Source: Lachnospiraceae bacterium (GTDB lineage: Bacteria; Bacillota; Clostridia; Lachnospirales; Lachnospiraceae). From it: a stretch of DNA of 45,165 nt. Both the position numbers and the translations under genes were made by a program. Location of the stretch: positions 1 through 45,165 of the forward strand of contig JAPFDH010000120.1 of assembly GCA_026169045.1 (NCBI GenBank), given 5' to 3'. Shown here one piece after another: positions 15,935 to 25,019 of this stretch (its first letter is position 1; every line of letters begins with the position of its first letter). The notes beneath the pieces were generated by a model. It saw only the letters and a program-made list of their open reading frames with translations. It had not been told where the DNA came from and ran no database searches.

Positions 15935-16789
15935 TTATTCCTTTCCTCTGTTAAGCTTTTTCGCAGCCAGTTTTGCCAACAAGTTTAAAATAAACACCAT
16001 GATCAGAAGAATCGCCGCAATGGCAAATGCGACATCAAATTCTGCACGTTCAGACGCATAAATATACAAAGCTACCGAAAGCGTTCCTCCGCCTTTTGTA
16101 TAAGCGGAAATCAATCCATCGGCAATAATGGTAGCACTGCCCGCCGTAAACAAAAGCGCAGCACTTTCTCCTACAATACGTCCGACAGACAGAATACATC
16201 CTGTTACAATACCACTAATAGAAGAAGGCAGCACAATGGTACGAATCATATGCCATTTCGTCGCACCCAATCCCAAAGCACCTTCTCTGTAACTGGCCGG
16301 AACTGTCTTTAAACTTTCCTGCGTTGTTCGGATAATCGTAGGCAAAATCATGATAACCAATGTCAAACTTCCTGACAGTAAGCTTGTTCCGAATTTTAAT
16401 ACTTTTACAAAAAACAGCATACCTACCAAACCATATATAATACTTGGTATACCTGCCAATGTTTCTGTAGTAAATTCTACGATTCTGGCAAATGTTTTAT
16501 TTTTTGCATATTCTGTCAGATACACAGCGGCGCCTACACCCAAGGGCAGTGCAATTAACAGTGTAAGAAGAATAATATATAGCGTATTTAAAATATTGGG
16601 TAAAATTCCAATAGTATCACGAATGGCACTGGGTTTTGTACTTAAAAGCTGCCAGGTAATATTTGGAATTCCTCTAACAAAAATGTATCCCAGAAGAGCA
16701 ACCAGAATGGATACTGTAAAAGCGGCACAAAAATAAACAAGTCCCTTTAAAATCCCGCTTTTTATTTTTCTTTTTGTCCCATGCTTCAT
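15935..16789 (-). CDS. pstA: phosphate ABC transporter permease PstA
   Basis: 284 residues with six membrane helices and the binding-protein-dependent permease loop around YREGALGLGATKWHMIRTIVLPSSISGIVTG, which docks PstB. The N-terminus KRKIKSGILKGLVYFCAAF is cytosolic followed by the first helix. With PstC it forms the membrane channel for phosphate. Its ATG overlaps the pstC stop codon by four bases (ATGA), so translation is probably coupled. Order and family leave little doubt. Confidence 0.95.
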   Translation of the reverse strand: MKHGTKRKIKSGILKGLVYFCAAFTVSILVALLGYIFVRGIPNITWQLLSTKPSAIRDTIGILPNILNTLYIILLTLLIALPLGVGAAVYLTEYAKNKTFARIVEFTTETLAGIPSIIYGLVGMLFFVKVLKFGTSLLSGSLTLVIMILPTIIRTTQESLKTVPASYREGALGLGATKWHMIRTIVLPSSISGIVTGCILSVGRIVGESAALLFTAGSATIIADGLISAYTKGGGTLSVALYIYASERAEFDVAFAIAAILLIMVFILNLLAKLAAKKLNRGKE

Positions 16790-17724
16790 TTCTTTTCTCC
16801 CTTCTTCAATACAAATCCCAATACCGCATTGATTATCATAATGAAGATAAACAGCACCAGACCAATACTAAATAATGCATTTTTCTGGAGACTTCCATCC
16901 GCAGCGTAACTCATTTCGCTGGCAATGGCTGTAGTAAGGAAACGTACACTCTTAAACAAACCAGGCATGTTTGCCACATTACCGGCTACCATAATAACAG
17001 CCATAGCTTCTCCCACAGCACGGCCCACACCTAATACGATACCTGCTGCGATTCCGCTCTTAGCTGCCGGAACAGACACTTTGAACACCGTTTCTGTCCA
17101 TGTTGCCCCTAAGCCCAAACTTGCCTCTTCATATTCTTTTGGAACCGCCTTTAAAGCAGTCTCACTTACAGAAATAATACCGGGAAGAATCATAACTGCC
17201 AACACCAAAATCGCAGCCAACAGACAACTTCCACTTTTCAGATTAAAAATATCCATAATGGCCGGAACCAATACCATCATACCAATCAAACCATATACAA
17301 CACTGGGGATGCCAGCCAACAATTCCACCGCCGGATGTACAATGGCAGCTAATTTTTTCGGTGCCATCTTTGCTAAAAAAACCGCTGTAAACAGCCCAAT
17401 CGGAACACCAATGATAACCGCTCCGATAGTTCCCCAGATACTTGTCATAATAAATGGTAAAATTCCAAACTTCGGATCACTGGCTGTGGACTGCCACACT
17501 GTGCCAAACAAAAAATCAAACAGACCAATCTCTTTAATTGCCGGGAATCCAGCAACAATCATATACAAAGTAATCAGCAGTACTGCAGCAATGGAAACCA
17601 TACCGCATATAAAAAATACTGCATTCATTACACGCTCAATAATATGCTTTACTTTCATTGTTCTCTTATGCCTTTCCATTCCTGCAGTCACACCCGCAGG
17701 CAGATTTGTAAATGATCCAGACAT
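16786..17724 (-). CDS. pstC: phosphate ABC transporter permease PstC
   Basis: 312 residues from the ATG at 17724, which has GGTGGGA just upstream. A longer frame to 17769 exists but has no ribosome binding site. Six or so membrane helices are present, with the permease docking loop EYEEASLGLGATWTETVFKVSVPAAKSGI. The segment GTVWQSTASDPKFGILPFIM is typical of PstC and helps tell it from PstA. It partners PstA. An intergenic gap of about 130 bases separates it from pstS, which may allow processing so that pstS is made in excess. Confidence 0.94.
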   Translation of the reverse strand: MSGSFTNLPAGVTAGMERHKRTMKVKHIIERVMNAVFFICGMVSIAAVLLITLYMIVAGFPAIKEIGLFDFLFGTVWQSTASDPKFGILPFIMTSIWGTIGAVIIGVPIGLFTAVFLAKMAPKKLAAIVHPAVELLAGIPSVVYGLIGMMVLVPAIMDIFNLKSGSCLLAAILVLAVMILPGIISVSETALKAVPKEYEEASLGLGATWTETVFKVSVPAAKSGIAAGIVLGVGRAVGEAMAVIMVAGNVANMPGLFKSVRFLTTAIASEMSYAADGSLQKNALFSIGLVLFIFIMIINAVLGFVLKKGEKK

Positions 17725-17855
17725 TCCCACCGTGTCTTTTCTCAGAAAAAGAAGGAGTTGTATTCTCATCAGGAAATATTACTTCGTTTTCCATCCCACA
17801 ACTCCTTCCTGCTATCCTTTTTTACATGTTACACGGAGAATATTTCACACACAAT

Positions 17856-18770
17856 TTATTTTAACGGAACAGCTCCTGCATTTGTGATCAAATCTTTTGC
17901 CGCATCACTTGTTGCAAAATCTACAAATGCCTGTGCCTGTGGGCTTAATTCTTCCCCTTCTTTTGTTACGAAAACAAATGGGCGCTGAATCTTATAAGTT
18001 CCGTCCTGAACAGTTTCTTCTGTAGCAGCTACTCCGTCTACTGTCACAGCTTTTACTGTTTCATCTACAGCAGAAAGAGAAACATAGCCAAATGCATTTG
18101 GATTGGAAGCCACACCAGCCATAACAGCACCTGTACTTGTCAGTTCCTGCTCATATTTACAGCTATCTTCTACACCGACAATGCTTTCAAATCCATCACG
18201 TGTACCACTTCCTGCTTCACGTCCGATCAAGACAACCGGCGCATCAATTCCGCCTACTTCACTCCAGTTTGTGATTTCTCCTGTTGCTAATTCCTTGATC
18301 TGCTCTAATGTCAAATCTTCTACTGTATTTTCACTGTTAACCACAATTGCGATACCATCCAAAGCAAATGTAGTTTCTGTCATACCCTTTTCTTTTTCTT
18401 CTGCCTTAAGAGAACGGCTGGATAATCCTAAATCCAATGTTCCATCCTGTGCTCCTGTAATACCGGCACCACTTCCTGTTGGGTCATATGTAATATCTAC
18501 GTCTGTATACTCTTCCATAAATGCTTCGCTCAGCGCACCGATTACCTTTTCCACACTGGTAGATCCTCCAGTAGCAATGGAACCGCTTAAATCTTCAGCC
18601 ACTTCTGCTGATGTTTTATCATCCGCTTCTTTTTCTGTTCCAGCACTTGTTGTAGAACCAGATGTTGTTTTTTCAGCTGCTGTAGTTGTCGCGGAATCAG
18701 AACCGCAAGCAGCCAGGCTTGCTCCCATAGCACATACAGTAAGTAACGCAGCAATTTTCTTTAATTTCAT
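17856..18770 (-). CDS. pstS: phosphate-binding lipoprotein PstS
   Basis: 304 residues. The signal peptide MKLKKIAALLTVCAMGASLAAC ends in a lipobox with Cys at residue 22, so the protein is a lipid-anchored surface protein. A Thr/Ser/Ala-rich linker follows (about 25-60). The binding domain has GGSTSVEKVIGAL, TYDPTGSGAGITG, LIGREAGSGTRDGFE, the expected phosphate-contact segments. It captures phosphate and delivers it to PstC/PstA. I chose the ATG at 18770 because AGGAAG precedes it and the signal peptide then begins at once; the extension to 18800 is unlikely. It is first in the pst unit, below a Pho-box-like promoter. Confidence 0.95.
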   Translation of the reverse strand: MKLKKIAALLTVCAMGASLAACGSDSATTTAAEKTTSGSTTSAGTEKEADDKTSAEVAEDLSGSIATGGSTSVEKVIGALSEAFMEEYTDVDITYDPTGSGAGITGAQDGTLDLGLSSRSLKAEEKEKGMTETTFALDGIAIVVNSENTVEDLTLEQIKELATGEITNWSEVGGIDAPVVLIGREAGSGTRDGFESIVGVEDSCKYEQELTSTGAVMAGVASNPNAFGYVSLSAVDETVKAVTVDGVAATEETVQDGTYKIQRPFVFVTKEGEELSPQAQAFVDFATSDAAKDLITNAGAVPLK

Positions 18771-18869
18771 AATTCTTCCTCTCCTTCTTCCATGGGCCAA
18801 ACACGAATTGCGGCCCTCGGGATGTCTTTCCCGTTTTCTTTTTTTACTCCCTTGTTTTGGAACGACTTT

Positions 18870-18925
18870 ATTATACGTTTTGAATTGGAAAATCTACCAG
18901 CATGGTTTTGTAAAATGTGCGTAAA
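18870..18925 (-). promoter_or_regulatory. Pho-box promoter of pstS
   Basis: From 18925 on the minus strand: TTTACG, TTTACA, ATGCTG, TTTTCC, each separated by five bases (11-bp period), then after 11 bases a perfect -10 TATAAT (18875-18870). There is no good -35, as expected of an activated promoter. The pattern matches the array before phoU-phoB-phoR at the same relative hexamers, which argues that one regulator binds both. Confidence 0.72.
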
Positions 18926-18965
18926 AAAAAGAAGAGGTTTTAAAAACGAATTTTACAAAACCTCT
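18921..18965 (-). terminator. terminator of the ubiB unit
   Basis: On the minus strand AGAGGTTTT (complement of 18957-18965) pairs with AAAACCTCT (complement of 18933-18941), and the U-tract TTCTTTTTTTTT follows to 18921. It ends the dgk-phasin-ubiB unit 27 bases past its stop codon, and its T-run abuts the first hexamer of the pstS Pho box. Confidence 0.85.
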
Positions 18966-18992
18966 CCATCCGATCGTCAGATTAACGTATCT

Positions 18993-20579
18993 TTACTTTT
19001 TCTTTGAAAATAATCTTCTTAAAAAAACAAACATAGCAATTGCAAATGCAATGAAATATCCAATCGCTCCCAATGCCGGTATTCCCAAAATTTTCGGCTG
19101 CATATCTGTGGTACACAGAATACTTGAACTGATCAAGAGAGCCATAACCCAAAGTCCCATAACCAAATTACGCACGAGACGCAGCAGCAGGCGTTCCAAT
19201 GTACTCGATGCATGGAGATCCATATGCAGACGCATCTGCCCCTTCAGATAACCATTTAAAATATCTGTTACCAATGACGGAATCGTAATTGCTTTATGTA
19301 CCGAGCGATAAATATCTTTTCCACTACGCTTTAGTTCTTTCTTCCAATCCCAACTTTTCAAAAAACTGCCTGCCATATGGGAAGAAGCAATCTGAACCAT
19401 ATTAATATCCGGCGAAATGTCAGCCAATACACCTTCCATATGCGTTAATCCCCGCGCCAGCATAGTTAATCCATGGGGCATAATAATTCCGTTTTCTTTC
19501 ATAACTTCCATCAGATTCATCATCAGCTGTGCCACATCGATACTGCCCATATCCACGGTACCGTATTTAGAAAACAGACTGCGGATATCTTCGTATAAAT
19601 GACTCTGATCCGGATTTTCTTTAAATTCTCCCAAAGCCAATACCGCTTCCTGAATCATTCCCACATCACCAGCTGCTACACCACGAATTGCAATTCCTAT
19701 CAGTTCTCTGTCCCGTTCTGTCAGACGTCCCATCATTCCCATATCAATCCACACAATGGATCCGTTTCGGATTTTCACGTTTCCGGAATGGGGATCCGCA
19801 TGGAAAAAACCGTCATCCATTACCTGCTTTATGTAATGATCCACCAGTTTTGTTCCTATTTCCTTCAGATCATATCCGTTTTCTAAGAGTTTCTCTTTAT
19901 CATCCAAAGAAAATCCCTCAATATATTCCATGACCAAAACATGAGCTGTTGTATATTCCTGATACAATTTTGGTACCGCTACATAAGCAATGTTTTTATT
20001 CCTTTTTGCAAACTCTTCCATATTGGAAGCCTCTGTCAGGAAGTTCATTTCTTCCCGGGTAACCGCCCATAATTCATCCAGAATCATTTCCAAATCCACC
20101 ACGCCCTTGAGAGACACCGGCGGCAATAAATGTACCGCTTTTCTAAGCAATCCGATATCCCTGGCCATGGTCTTATAAATACCTTTTCTCTGAACTTTCA
20201 CTACCACAGGATCGCCTTCTTTTAATATAGCTTTATGTACCTGGGCAATGGACGCCGAACCAAGAGGTTTTTCTTCCACAACAGAAAAAATTTCATTCCA
20301 GCTGCATCCATACGATTCTTCGATCACTTCCAACAATTCCGAAAAAGGCATTGGCGTCACTTCTGAGCGAAGATGCATGAGTTCCTCACAATAACGCCTT
20401 GGCAAAATATCAGAATGCATGGACATAATCTGTCCCAGCTTAATATAAGTGGGACCCAATTCTTCCAATATGAAACGTAATTTTTCTGGGGTAACCCCAC
20501 GGGTTACCCCATACTTACGAAGAACGGCTGTCATTTCCCGAAGACGTCCCCGATAGTCCTGTGTTTCTTTTTCACTCAT
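18993..20579 (-). CDS. ABC1/UbiB-family atypical kinase
   Basis: 528 residues, the usual size. UbiB-family landmarks: KLGQIMSMHSDILP (the KxGQ motif), an Ala-rich nucleotide loop GSASIAQVHKA, the Lys in VVKVQRKG, FFHADPHSGN (catalytic loop with Asp and Asn) and IDMGMMGRL (metal Asp). Two hydrophobic helices sit at the C-terminus (about 470-525). In proteobacteria and mitochondria UbiB/COQ8 supports ubiquinone synthesis; in an anaerobic Clostridium-like cell lacking ubiquinone the role is unknown, possibly lipid or isoprenoid handling. It follows a small coiled-coil protein by three bases and a DGK-family gene, fitting a membrane-lipid theme. Confidence 0.9.
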   Translation of the reverse strand: MSEKETQDYRGRLREMTAVLRKYGVTRGVTPEKLRFILEELGPTYIKLGQIMSMHSDILPRRYCEELMHLRSEVTPMPFSELLEVIEESYGCSWNEIFSVVEEKPLGSASIAQVHKAILKEGDPVVVKVQRKGIYKTMARDIGLLRKAVHLLPPVSLKGVVDLEMILDELWAVTREEMNFLTEASNMEEFAKRNKNIAYVAVPKLYQEYTTAHVLVMEYIEGFSLDDKEKLLENGYDLKEIGTKLVDHYIKQVMDDGFFHADPHSGNVKIRNGSIVWIDMGMMGRLTERDRELIGIAIRGVAAGDVGMIQEAVLALGEFKENPDQSHLYEDIRSLFSKYGTVDMGSIDVAQLMMNLMEVMKENGIIMPHGLTMLARGLTHMEGVLADISPDINMVQIASSHMAGSFLKSWDWKKELKRSGKDIYRSVHKAITIPSLVTDILNGYLKGQMRLHMDLHASSTLERLLLRLVRNLVMGLWVMALLISSSILCTTDMQPKILGIPALGAIGYFIAFAIAMFVFLRRLFSKKK

Positions 20580-20582
20580 TCC

Positions 20583-20927
20583 TTATTCTTCCTCTGGCTG
20601 ATTTTCCTGTTCTTCTTTCTCCTCCTGCTTCTCTTCCATAACTGCGATTCTTTCCTTAAGCTGTGCCATCTGTTGGGGTGTCATTTTTTCCAAAAGCTCA
20701 TCCAATTCCTCCGGCGTAGATGTTTTAACTGAAACATTTACATTTTCTTTCATTTTTTTCTTAATTGTATGTTTCAATTCTTCATTGAGAACTTTTCCCT
20801 GTTCCACTGTCAGCTCGCCCTTTTTCACCAAATCATCCAACACTTCTTTGGATTTTTCACCGGTTACTGCCACAGCTCCAATTCCTGCCAGCAAAATTTT
20901 TCTTATACTTTCTCCAAAACCATCCAT
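20583..20927 (-). CDS. phasin-like small coiled-coil protein
   Basis: 114 residues, acidic and helical. The first 35 residues are amphipathic (GFGESIRKILLAGIGAVAVTGEKSKEVLDDLVKKGE), resembling the start of phasin/PhaF-type polyhydroxyalkanoate granule-associated proteins. A charged helix and a Glu/Gln-rich tail follow. No PHA synthesis gene is nearby, so granule binding is not implied. These proteins are regularly found before UbiB-family genes in Firmicutes. The chosen start at 20927 has AAGAGGTGG upstream; the frame extends to 20957 but without a binding site. It may be a regulatory subunit or membrane anchor for the kinase that follows; that is inference. Confidence 0.7.
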   Translation of the reverse strand: MDGFGESIRKILLAGIGAVAVTGEKSKEVLDDLVKKGELTVEQGKVLNEELKHTIKKKMKENVNVSVKTSTPEELDELLEKMTPQQMAQLKERIAVMEEKQEEKEEQENQPEEE

Positions 20928-20969
20928 CGTTCCACCTCTTTCCATCGATTTATTCAATTTTTGTCATTT

Positions 20970-21344
20970 TTACACAAAAAGCAAAAAGAGTTTTGGCAGG
21001 AACAACATGCATCCCACCACCGCCGCCATGACTGCGGCAACCAAAACAGCTCCGGCAGCCGTATCCTTTGCTTTCTTTGCCAATGGCCTATACTCTTCTG
21101 TCACCAAATCCACCACAGATTCCAGCGCTGTATTCATCAATTCCAACGCTAAAATTAAGCCAAACAAAATGAAGCAGAGACACCACTCCGTCAAGGACAA
21201 TTTAAAAAAAATTCCTGCAAAAACCACCAGTATAACCGCGCCGCAGTGAATCCTCATATTTCTCTCCTGTCTGATTCCGGTCCAGATTCCTTCCAGCGCA
21301 TACTGAAAACTTTTATACAATCTGTTTTTTTTCTTTTTTTCCAT
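20970..21344 (-). CDS. diacylglycerol/undecaprenol kinase family protein
   Basis: 124 residues. A basic N-terminus (KKKKNRLYKSFQYALEGIWTGIRQERNMRIH) precedes three membrane helices. The DgkA signature E-x-x-N-T-A-x-E is present as ALELMNTALESVVDLV, with the downstream AKDTAAGAVLVAA matching the K-D-x-A-A-G-A motif. In Gram-positive bacteria this family phosphorylates undecaprenol to recycle the cell-wall lipid carrier. It is probably the first gene of the unit that continues into the phasin-like and UbiB genes. Confidence 0.92.
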   Translation of the reverse strand: MEKKKKNRLYKSFQYALEGIWTGIRQERNMRIHCGAVILVVFAGIFFKLSLTEWCLCFILFGLILALELMNTALESVVDLVTEEYRPLAKKAKDTAAGAVLVAAVMAAVVGCMLFLPKLFLLFV

Positions 21345-21480
21345 ACAATGTCTTCCTTCCTGTTTATAATTGTACCAAAATAGAAGAACATTTTCCAGTA
21401 TAAAATCTATATTTTCATAATATTTTAATATAAATAAGACAAAGTGAAAAATTTTTAAAATTTTTATTACACTGATATGA

Positions 21481-21513
21481 AAAAAAGGTAACCAGCAGAC
21501 TACTGATTACCTT
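21481..21513 (-). terminator. terminator after truA
   Basis: AAGGTAATCAG and CTGGTTACCTT (minus strand, 21513-21485, one G-T pair) form an 11-bp stem with a 7-base loop, followed by at least six T. It lies directly after the truA stop and ends the regulator-potABCD-truA unit. Confidence 0.9.
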
Positions 21514-21519
21514 TCCTTA

Positions 21520-22272
21520 TTATTCTTCCTTCTTATCATAAAAAACATTCATTAACGCAAGTCCTTGGGCGGGTGCCATCTGCCCAGCTCTTTTCCGATC
21601 CTGCATCAAAAAAATATCATTAATTTCTTTAGGATCTCTTTCTCCCAGACCAACTTCTACTAAAGTACCGGTCAGAATCCGAACCATATGATACAAAAAG
21701 CCATTTCCGGTGAATATCAAATGGACTTCTTCTCTCACCTGTTCAATCTGAATGGAAGTAATGGTACGAATCGTAGATTTTTTTCCCCTCTTCATACTGG
21801 AAAATGGGAAAAAATCATGCTCCCCCACCAACAATTCTGCTCCTTGTTTCATAGAAGAAAGATCGAGATTTTTACCTAAATGCCACACAAAATTTCTGCT
21901 AAAAACATCCCTATCCTTCTTTGTACGAATGCGGTAACGATACGTCTTTGAAACAGCCAATAGCCTGCTATGAAAACGCATGGAAACTTCTTTTGCGTCT
22001 ATGACGGCAATATCTTTTGGCAGGTACCTATTTACATAATCTTTGATTTCATCCACATTTTTTTCCGTATTCATTTTTGCATTGGCCGTCTGTCCATAGG
22101 CATGAACGCCTGCATCCGTTCTTCCCGACCCATGGACCTCAACAAATTGACCATCCAGTCGGGAGAGAACCGCTTCCAATTTTCCCTGGATGGTATTCTC
22201 TGTATTTCCTTGTTTTTGCCATCCATCGTAACGAGTCCCCTCATATTGCAAAATAAATTTTATATTTTTCAC
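21520..22272 (-). CDS. truA: tRNA pseudouridine(38-40) synthase TruA
   Basis: 250 residues, the usual length. The catalytic Asp is in GSGRTDAGVHAYGQTAN (about residue 52), preceded by the N-terminal LQYEGTRYDGWQKQ. The C-terminal FTGNGFLYHMVRILTGTLVEVG is also diagnostic. It converts U38-U40 in the anticodon stem of several tRNAs to pseudouridine. It begins directly after the potD stop with no gap, so it is read with the polyamine transporter genes, which is an unusual companion. More often it follows ecf transporter and ribosomal protein genes. Confidence 0.96.
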   Translation of the reverse strand: MKNIKFILQYEGTRYDGWQKQGNTENTIQGKLEAVLSRLDGQFVEVHGSGRTDAGVHAYGQTANAKMNTEKNVDEIKDYVNRYLPKDIAVIDAKEVSMRFHSRLLAVSKTYRYRIRTKKDRDVFSRNFVWHLGKNLDLSSMKQGAELLVGEHDFFPFSSMKRGKKSTIRTITSIQIEQVREEVHLIFTGNGFLYHMVRILTGTLVEVGLGERDPKEINDIFLMQDRKRAGQMAPAQGLALMNVFYDKKEE

Positions 22273-23373
22273 TTACTTCACTTTCTTCCAATATTCATAG
22301 TACGTATTATCCATATCGTCTCCCAGGAAACGATATACTTCACATCGATTTATCGTTTCTTCATCAGCAAAGATTCCAGGATCTTTTCGATATTCTTCCT
22401 CGATCATTTCCTGTGCTGCCAGGTTTGGCGTAGCATACGTAATATATTCGAAATTCTTGTATGCGGCCTGTGCAGAGCATAAAAAATCCAGCCATTTATG
22501 GGCATTTTCCACATTCTGAGCATCTTTTGTAATCACCCATCCATCAAACCAGATGTTGGATCCCTCCTTAGGAACAGCATACGCCAAATTGGGATTTTCT
22601 TCTTTACAGTAAAGATACTCACCGGAATAAATCACGCCAAGAGCTGCCGCTTCATCGATCATTTTATCCCTGACTTCATCGATGGCATATGCTTTTACCA
22701 AACGTTTTTGATCCCGCAGACTAAGCATCGCTTCTTCCAACTGTTCTTCCTGTGTCGTATTACAGGAATAGCCCAAACGTTTCAAGGCTACCATAAATGC
22801 ATCCCGAACAGAATCCTGCATTATGATTTCATTTTCATATGCATCATCCCACAAAATATCCCAACTGTCCACCGTCTCATGAACCATGGATGTATTATAA
22901 AGGATTCCCACCGTTCCCCATGTATATGGAACTGCATATTGATTTCCCGGATCAAATTCTTCCATTTTTTTCAAATATGCCGTACCGATATTTTTATAAT
23001 TTTCTATTTTGGATTTATCAACCGGCTGCACCATATCATTCTGAATCATCTTTTCAATCATATAATCGGAAGGACATACCACATCATACATACTGGTATC
23101 CGCCTGCAGCTTGGGAAACATTTCTTCATTTGTAGTAAATGTGTCATAAATAACTTTAATCCCATATTCTTCCTCAAATTGACCGATCAAATCTTCATCA
23201 ATATATTCTCCCCAATTATATACTTTTACCTCTCCGTTTGGATAATTGCCTGTATTTTCTTCTTTCTTTCCACATCCGGATAAAATCAGCCCTGCCATCA
23301 GACATCCCACTGATACTATCCAGGAAAATTGATGCCATCCTTTGTTTTTCAATGCCAGCTCCTCCTGTTTCAT
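22273..23373 (-). CDS. potD: spermidine/putrescine-binding lipoprotein PotD
   Basis: 366 residues. The signal peptide ends in a lipobox LILSGCGKK (Cys about residue 34), giving a membrane-anchored binding protein. The mature part matches PotD/PotF: VKVYNWGEYIDEDLIGQFEEEYGIKVIYDTF, CPSDYMIEKM, PYTWGTVGILYN and WDILWD. It binds polyamines outside the cell and passes them to PotB/PotC. It is fourth in the order potA-potB-potC-potD. Specificity for spermidine or putrescine cannot be told from sequence alone. Confidence 0.93.
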   Translation of the reverse strand: MKQEELALKNKGWHQFSWIVSVGCLMAGLILSGCGKKEENTGNYPNGEVKVYNWGEYIDEDLIGQFEEEYGIKVIYDTFTTNEEMFPKLQADTSMYDVVCPSDYMIEKMIQNDMVQPVDKSKIENYKNIGTAYLKKMEEFDPGNQYAVPYTWGTVGILYNTSMVHETVDSWDILWDDAYENEIIMQDSVRDAFMVALKRLGYSCNTTQEEQLEEAMLSLRDQKRLVKAYAIDEVRDKMIDEAAALGVIYSGEYLYCKEENPNLAYAVPKEGSNIWFDGWVITKDAQNVENAHKWLDFLCSAQAAYKNFEYITYATPNLAAQEMIEEEYRKDPGIFADEETINRCEVYRFLGDDMDNTYYEYWKKVK

Positions 23374-23409
23374 TGTTCCTCTCTGTTTATTTATCCTGCT
23401 GTTGTGATT

Positions 23410-24201
23410 TTATTTTTCATTTTTTCTTAGCTTTGCCTTCCATTTCGGCCCATATGTTCCTATACCCAGCAGCAATAACACAGAGAAAAACATAATGGTG
23501 GAAAGAGCATTCATGGATGGTTTGATTCCTTTTCTCACTTCACTGTAAATCAGCGTAGACAAAGTATTGATACCGGCTCCTTTCGTAAAATGAGTGATAA
23601 TAAAATCATCCAATGACATGGTAAACGCCAACAGATAACCGGACACGATTCCAGGAAGAAGATCCGGAAGTACCACTTTAAAAAAGGCGTAAATAGGTTT
23701 TGCCCCTAAATCCAACGCAGCCTCATACACTCTTTGATCAGTCTGCCTAAGCTTTGGCAACACACTCAATACGACATAGGGAATACAAAACGTTGTATGT
23801 GCCACAATAATTGTCGTATATCCAAAACTGATTCCGAATGCTATAAATAACAGCATCATCGCCAGGCCTGTCACCAATTCGGAATTCAGCATAGGAATAT
23901 TGTTAATGGCCAGATATGCATTTCTCGCCTTTCCTTTCAGAGAATTAATACCAATACATGCAATTACTCCCAAAAGGGTGGCTGCTGTCGCAGAAATAAA
24001 TGCGATGATAATCGTATTCCACAATGCGGACATAATCATCTCACTCTCAAACATTTCCTGATACCATTTTAAAGAAAAACCGCTCCATCGACGCCCCTTA
24101 TTTTCATTAAAAGAAAATACAATCAACGTCACAATCGGGGCATACATAAAAATAAAAATCAACGTCATATATATTTGTGACAAAAATTTTTTCACTTTCA
24201 T
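23410..24201 (-). CDS. potC: polyamine ABC transporter permease PotC
   Basis: 263 residues, six membrane helices, with the permease loop YEAALDLGAKPIYAFFKVVLPDLLPGIVSGYLLAFTMSLDDFIITHF, a PotC hallmark. The first segment FIFMYAPIVTLIVFSFNENKG is also typical. It pairs with PotB to form the polyamine channel. The start codon overlaps the potB stop, so translation is likely coupled. Confidence 0.94.
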   Translation of the reverse strand: MKVKKFLSQIYMTLIFIFMYAPIVTLIVFSFNENKGRRWSGFSLKWYQEMFESEMIMSALWNTIIIAFISATAATLLGVIACIGINSLKGKARNAYLAINNIPMLNSELVTGLAMMLLFIAFGISFGYTTIIVAHTTFCIPYVVLSVLPKLRQTDQRVYEAALDLGAKPIYAFFKVVLPDLLPGIVSGYLLAFTMSLDDFIITHFTKGAGINTLSTLIYSEVRKGIKPSMNALSTIMFFSVLLLLGIGTYGPKWKAKLRKNEK

Positions 24202-25019
24202 TAAAATGATGTCCCCTCTCCTGTTTTATCATAGTGGTTCAATGCTGCCATACTGATCAATATAAATATCATCAAAACCATGGACAAACCTGATCCCAGA
24301 TTCCAATTGGCTGCTGTAGAAAATTCCTGTTCAATAATATTTCCAATTAGCATAATCTTTCTTGCTCCCAAGAGATCCGAAATTACAAATGTCGTCATAG
24401 ACGGAACAAACACCATAGTAATCCCACTGACAATTCCCGGAAAACTTAAAGGCAGAATGACACGCCAAAATACCTGAAATCCATTGGCTCCCAAGTCTTT
24501 TGCCGCATTAATTACGTTATCATCTATTTTGCACATGACATTATAAAGAGGAAGTACCATAAAAGGGAGAAAGTTATATACCATTCCCAAAACAATGGCA
24601 GTATTCGTTCCCACAATACTGAATCTGGCAATTCCCAAATTTTCCAATAAGGTACAAAGAATCCCTCCGTCATCCAGAAGATTTAACCATGCATATGTGC
24701 GCAGCAAAAAATTCATCCACATGGGCAAAATGAAAATCATCACTACAAAGCTTCCCTTTTTTACGCCTCCGGCCTTTAGAATCAATGCCAACGGATAAGC
24801 CAAAAGCAGACATACTAACGTACACAAAAATGCCAGCTTCAAAGAAAGCCACAATGCTTTTAAATGCTCCGGACGCACCATGGCGATTACATTTTCCCAT
24901 GTAAATGCACCTGTCTTGTCTGTAAATCCATAAATCGCTATCATTACCAATGGAATAATAATAAAAGCAATCATCCATAAAAGGTATGGACCAGCCAATA
25001 ATCGTTTTGTTTTACTCAT
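24201..25019 (-). CDS. potB: polyamine ABC transporter permease PotB
   Basis: 272 residues from the ATG at 25019, which has GGGAG upstream and overlaps the end of potA by eight bases. Six membrane helices are present; the docking loop is [34 protein letters not shown], and [11 protein letters not shown] is the PotB-typical second-helix region. It forms the transmembrane channel with PotC. The longer frame to 25040 is less likely. Confidence 0.94.
   Translation of the reverse strand: MSKTKRLLAGPYLLWMIAFIIIPLVMIAIYGFTDKTGAFTWENVIAMVRPEHLKALWLSLKLAFLCTLVCLLLAYPLALILKAGGVKKGSFVVMIFILPMWMNFLLRTYAWLNLLDDGGILCTLLENLGIARFSIVGTNTAIVLGMVYNFLPFMVLPLYNVMCKIDDNVINAAKDLGANGFQVFWRVILPLSFPGIVSGITMVFVPSMTTFVISDLLGARKIMLIGNIIEQEFSTAANWNLGSGLSMVLMIFILISMAALNHYDKTGEGTSF

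Noticed and set aside
16925-17887. 320-codon open frame opposite pstC
   Set aside because: It is antisense to a clear permease gene; long antisense frames arise from the codon pattern of hydrophobic proteins. No start signal or homology is evident.
18103-18924. 273-codon open frame opposite pstS
   Set aside because: Antisense to a clear lipoprotein gene, low-complexity Ser/Pro/Ala translation, and covers the Pho-box promoter.
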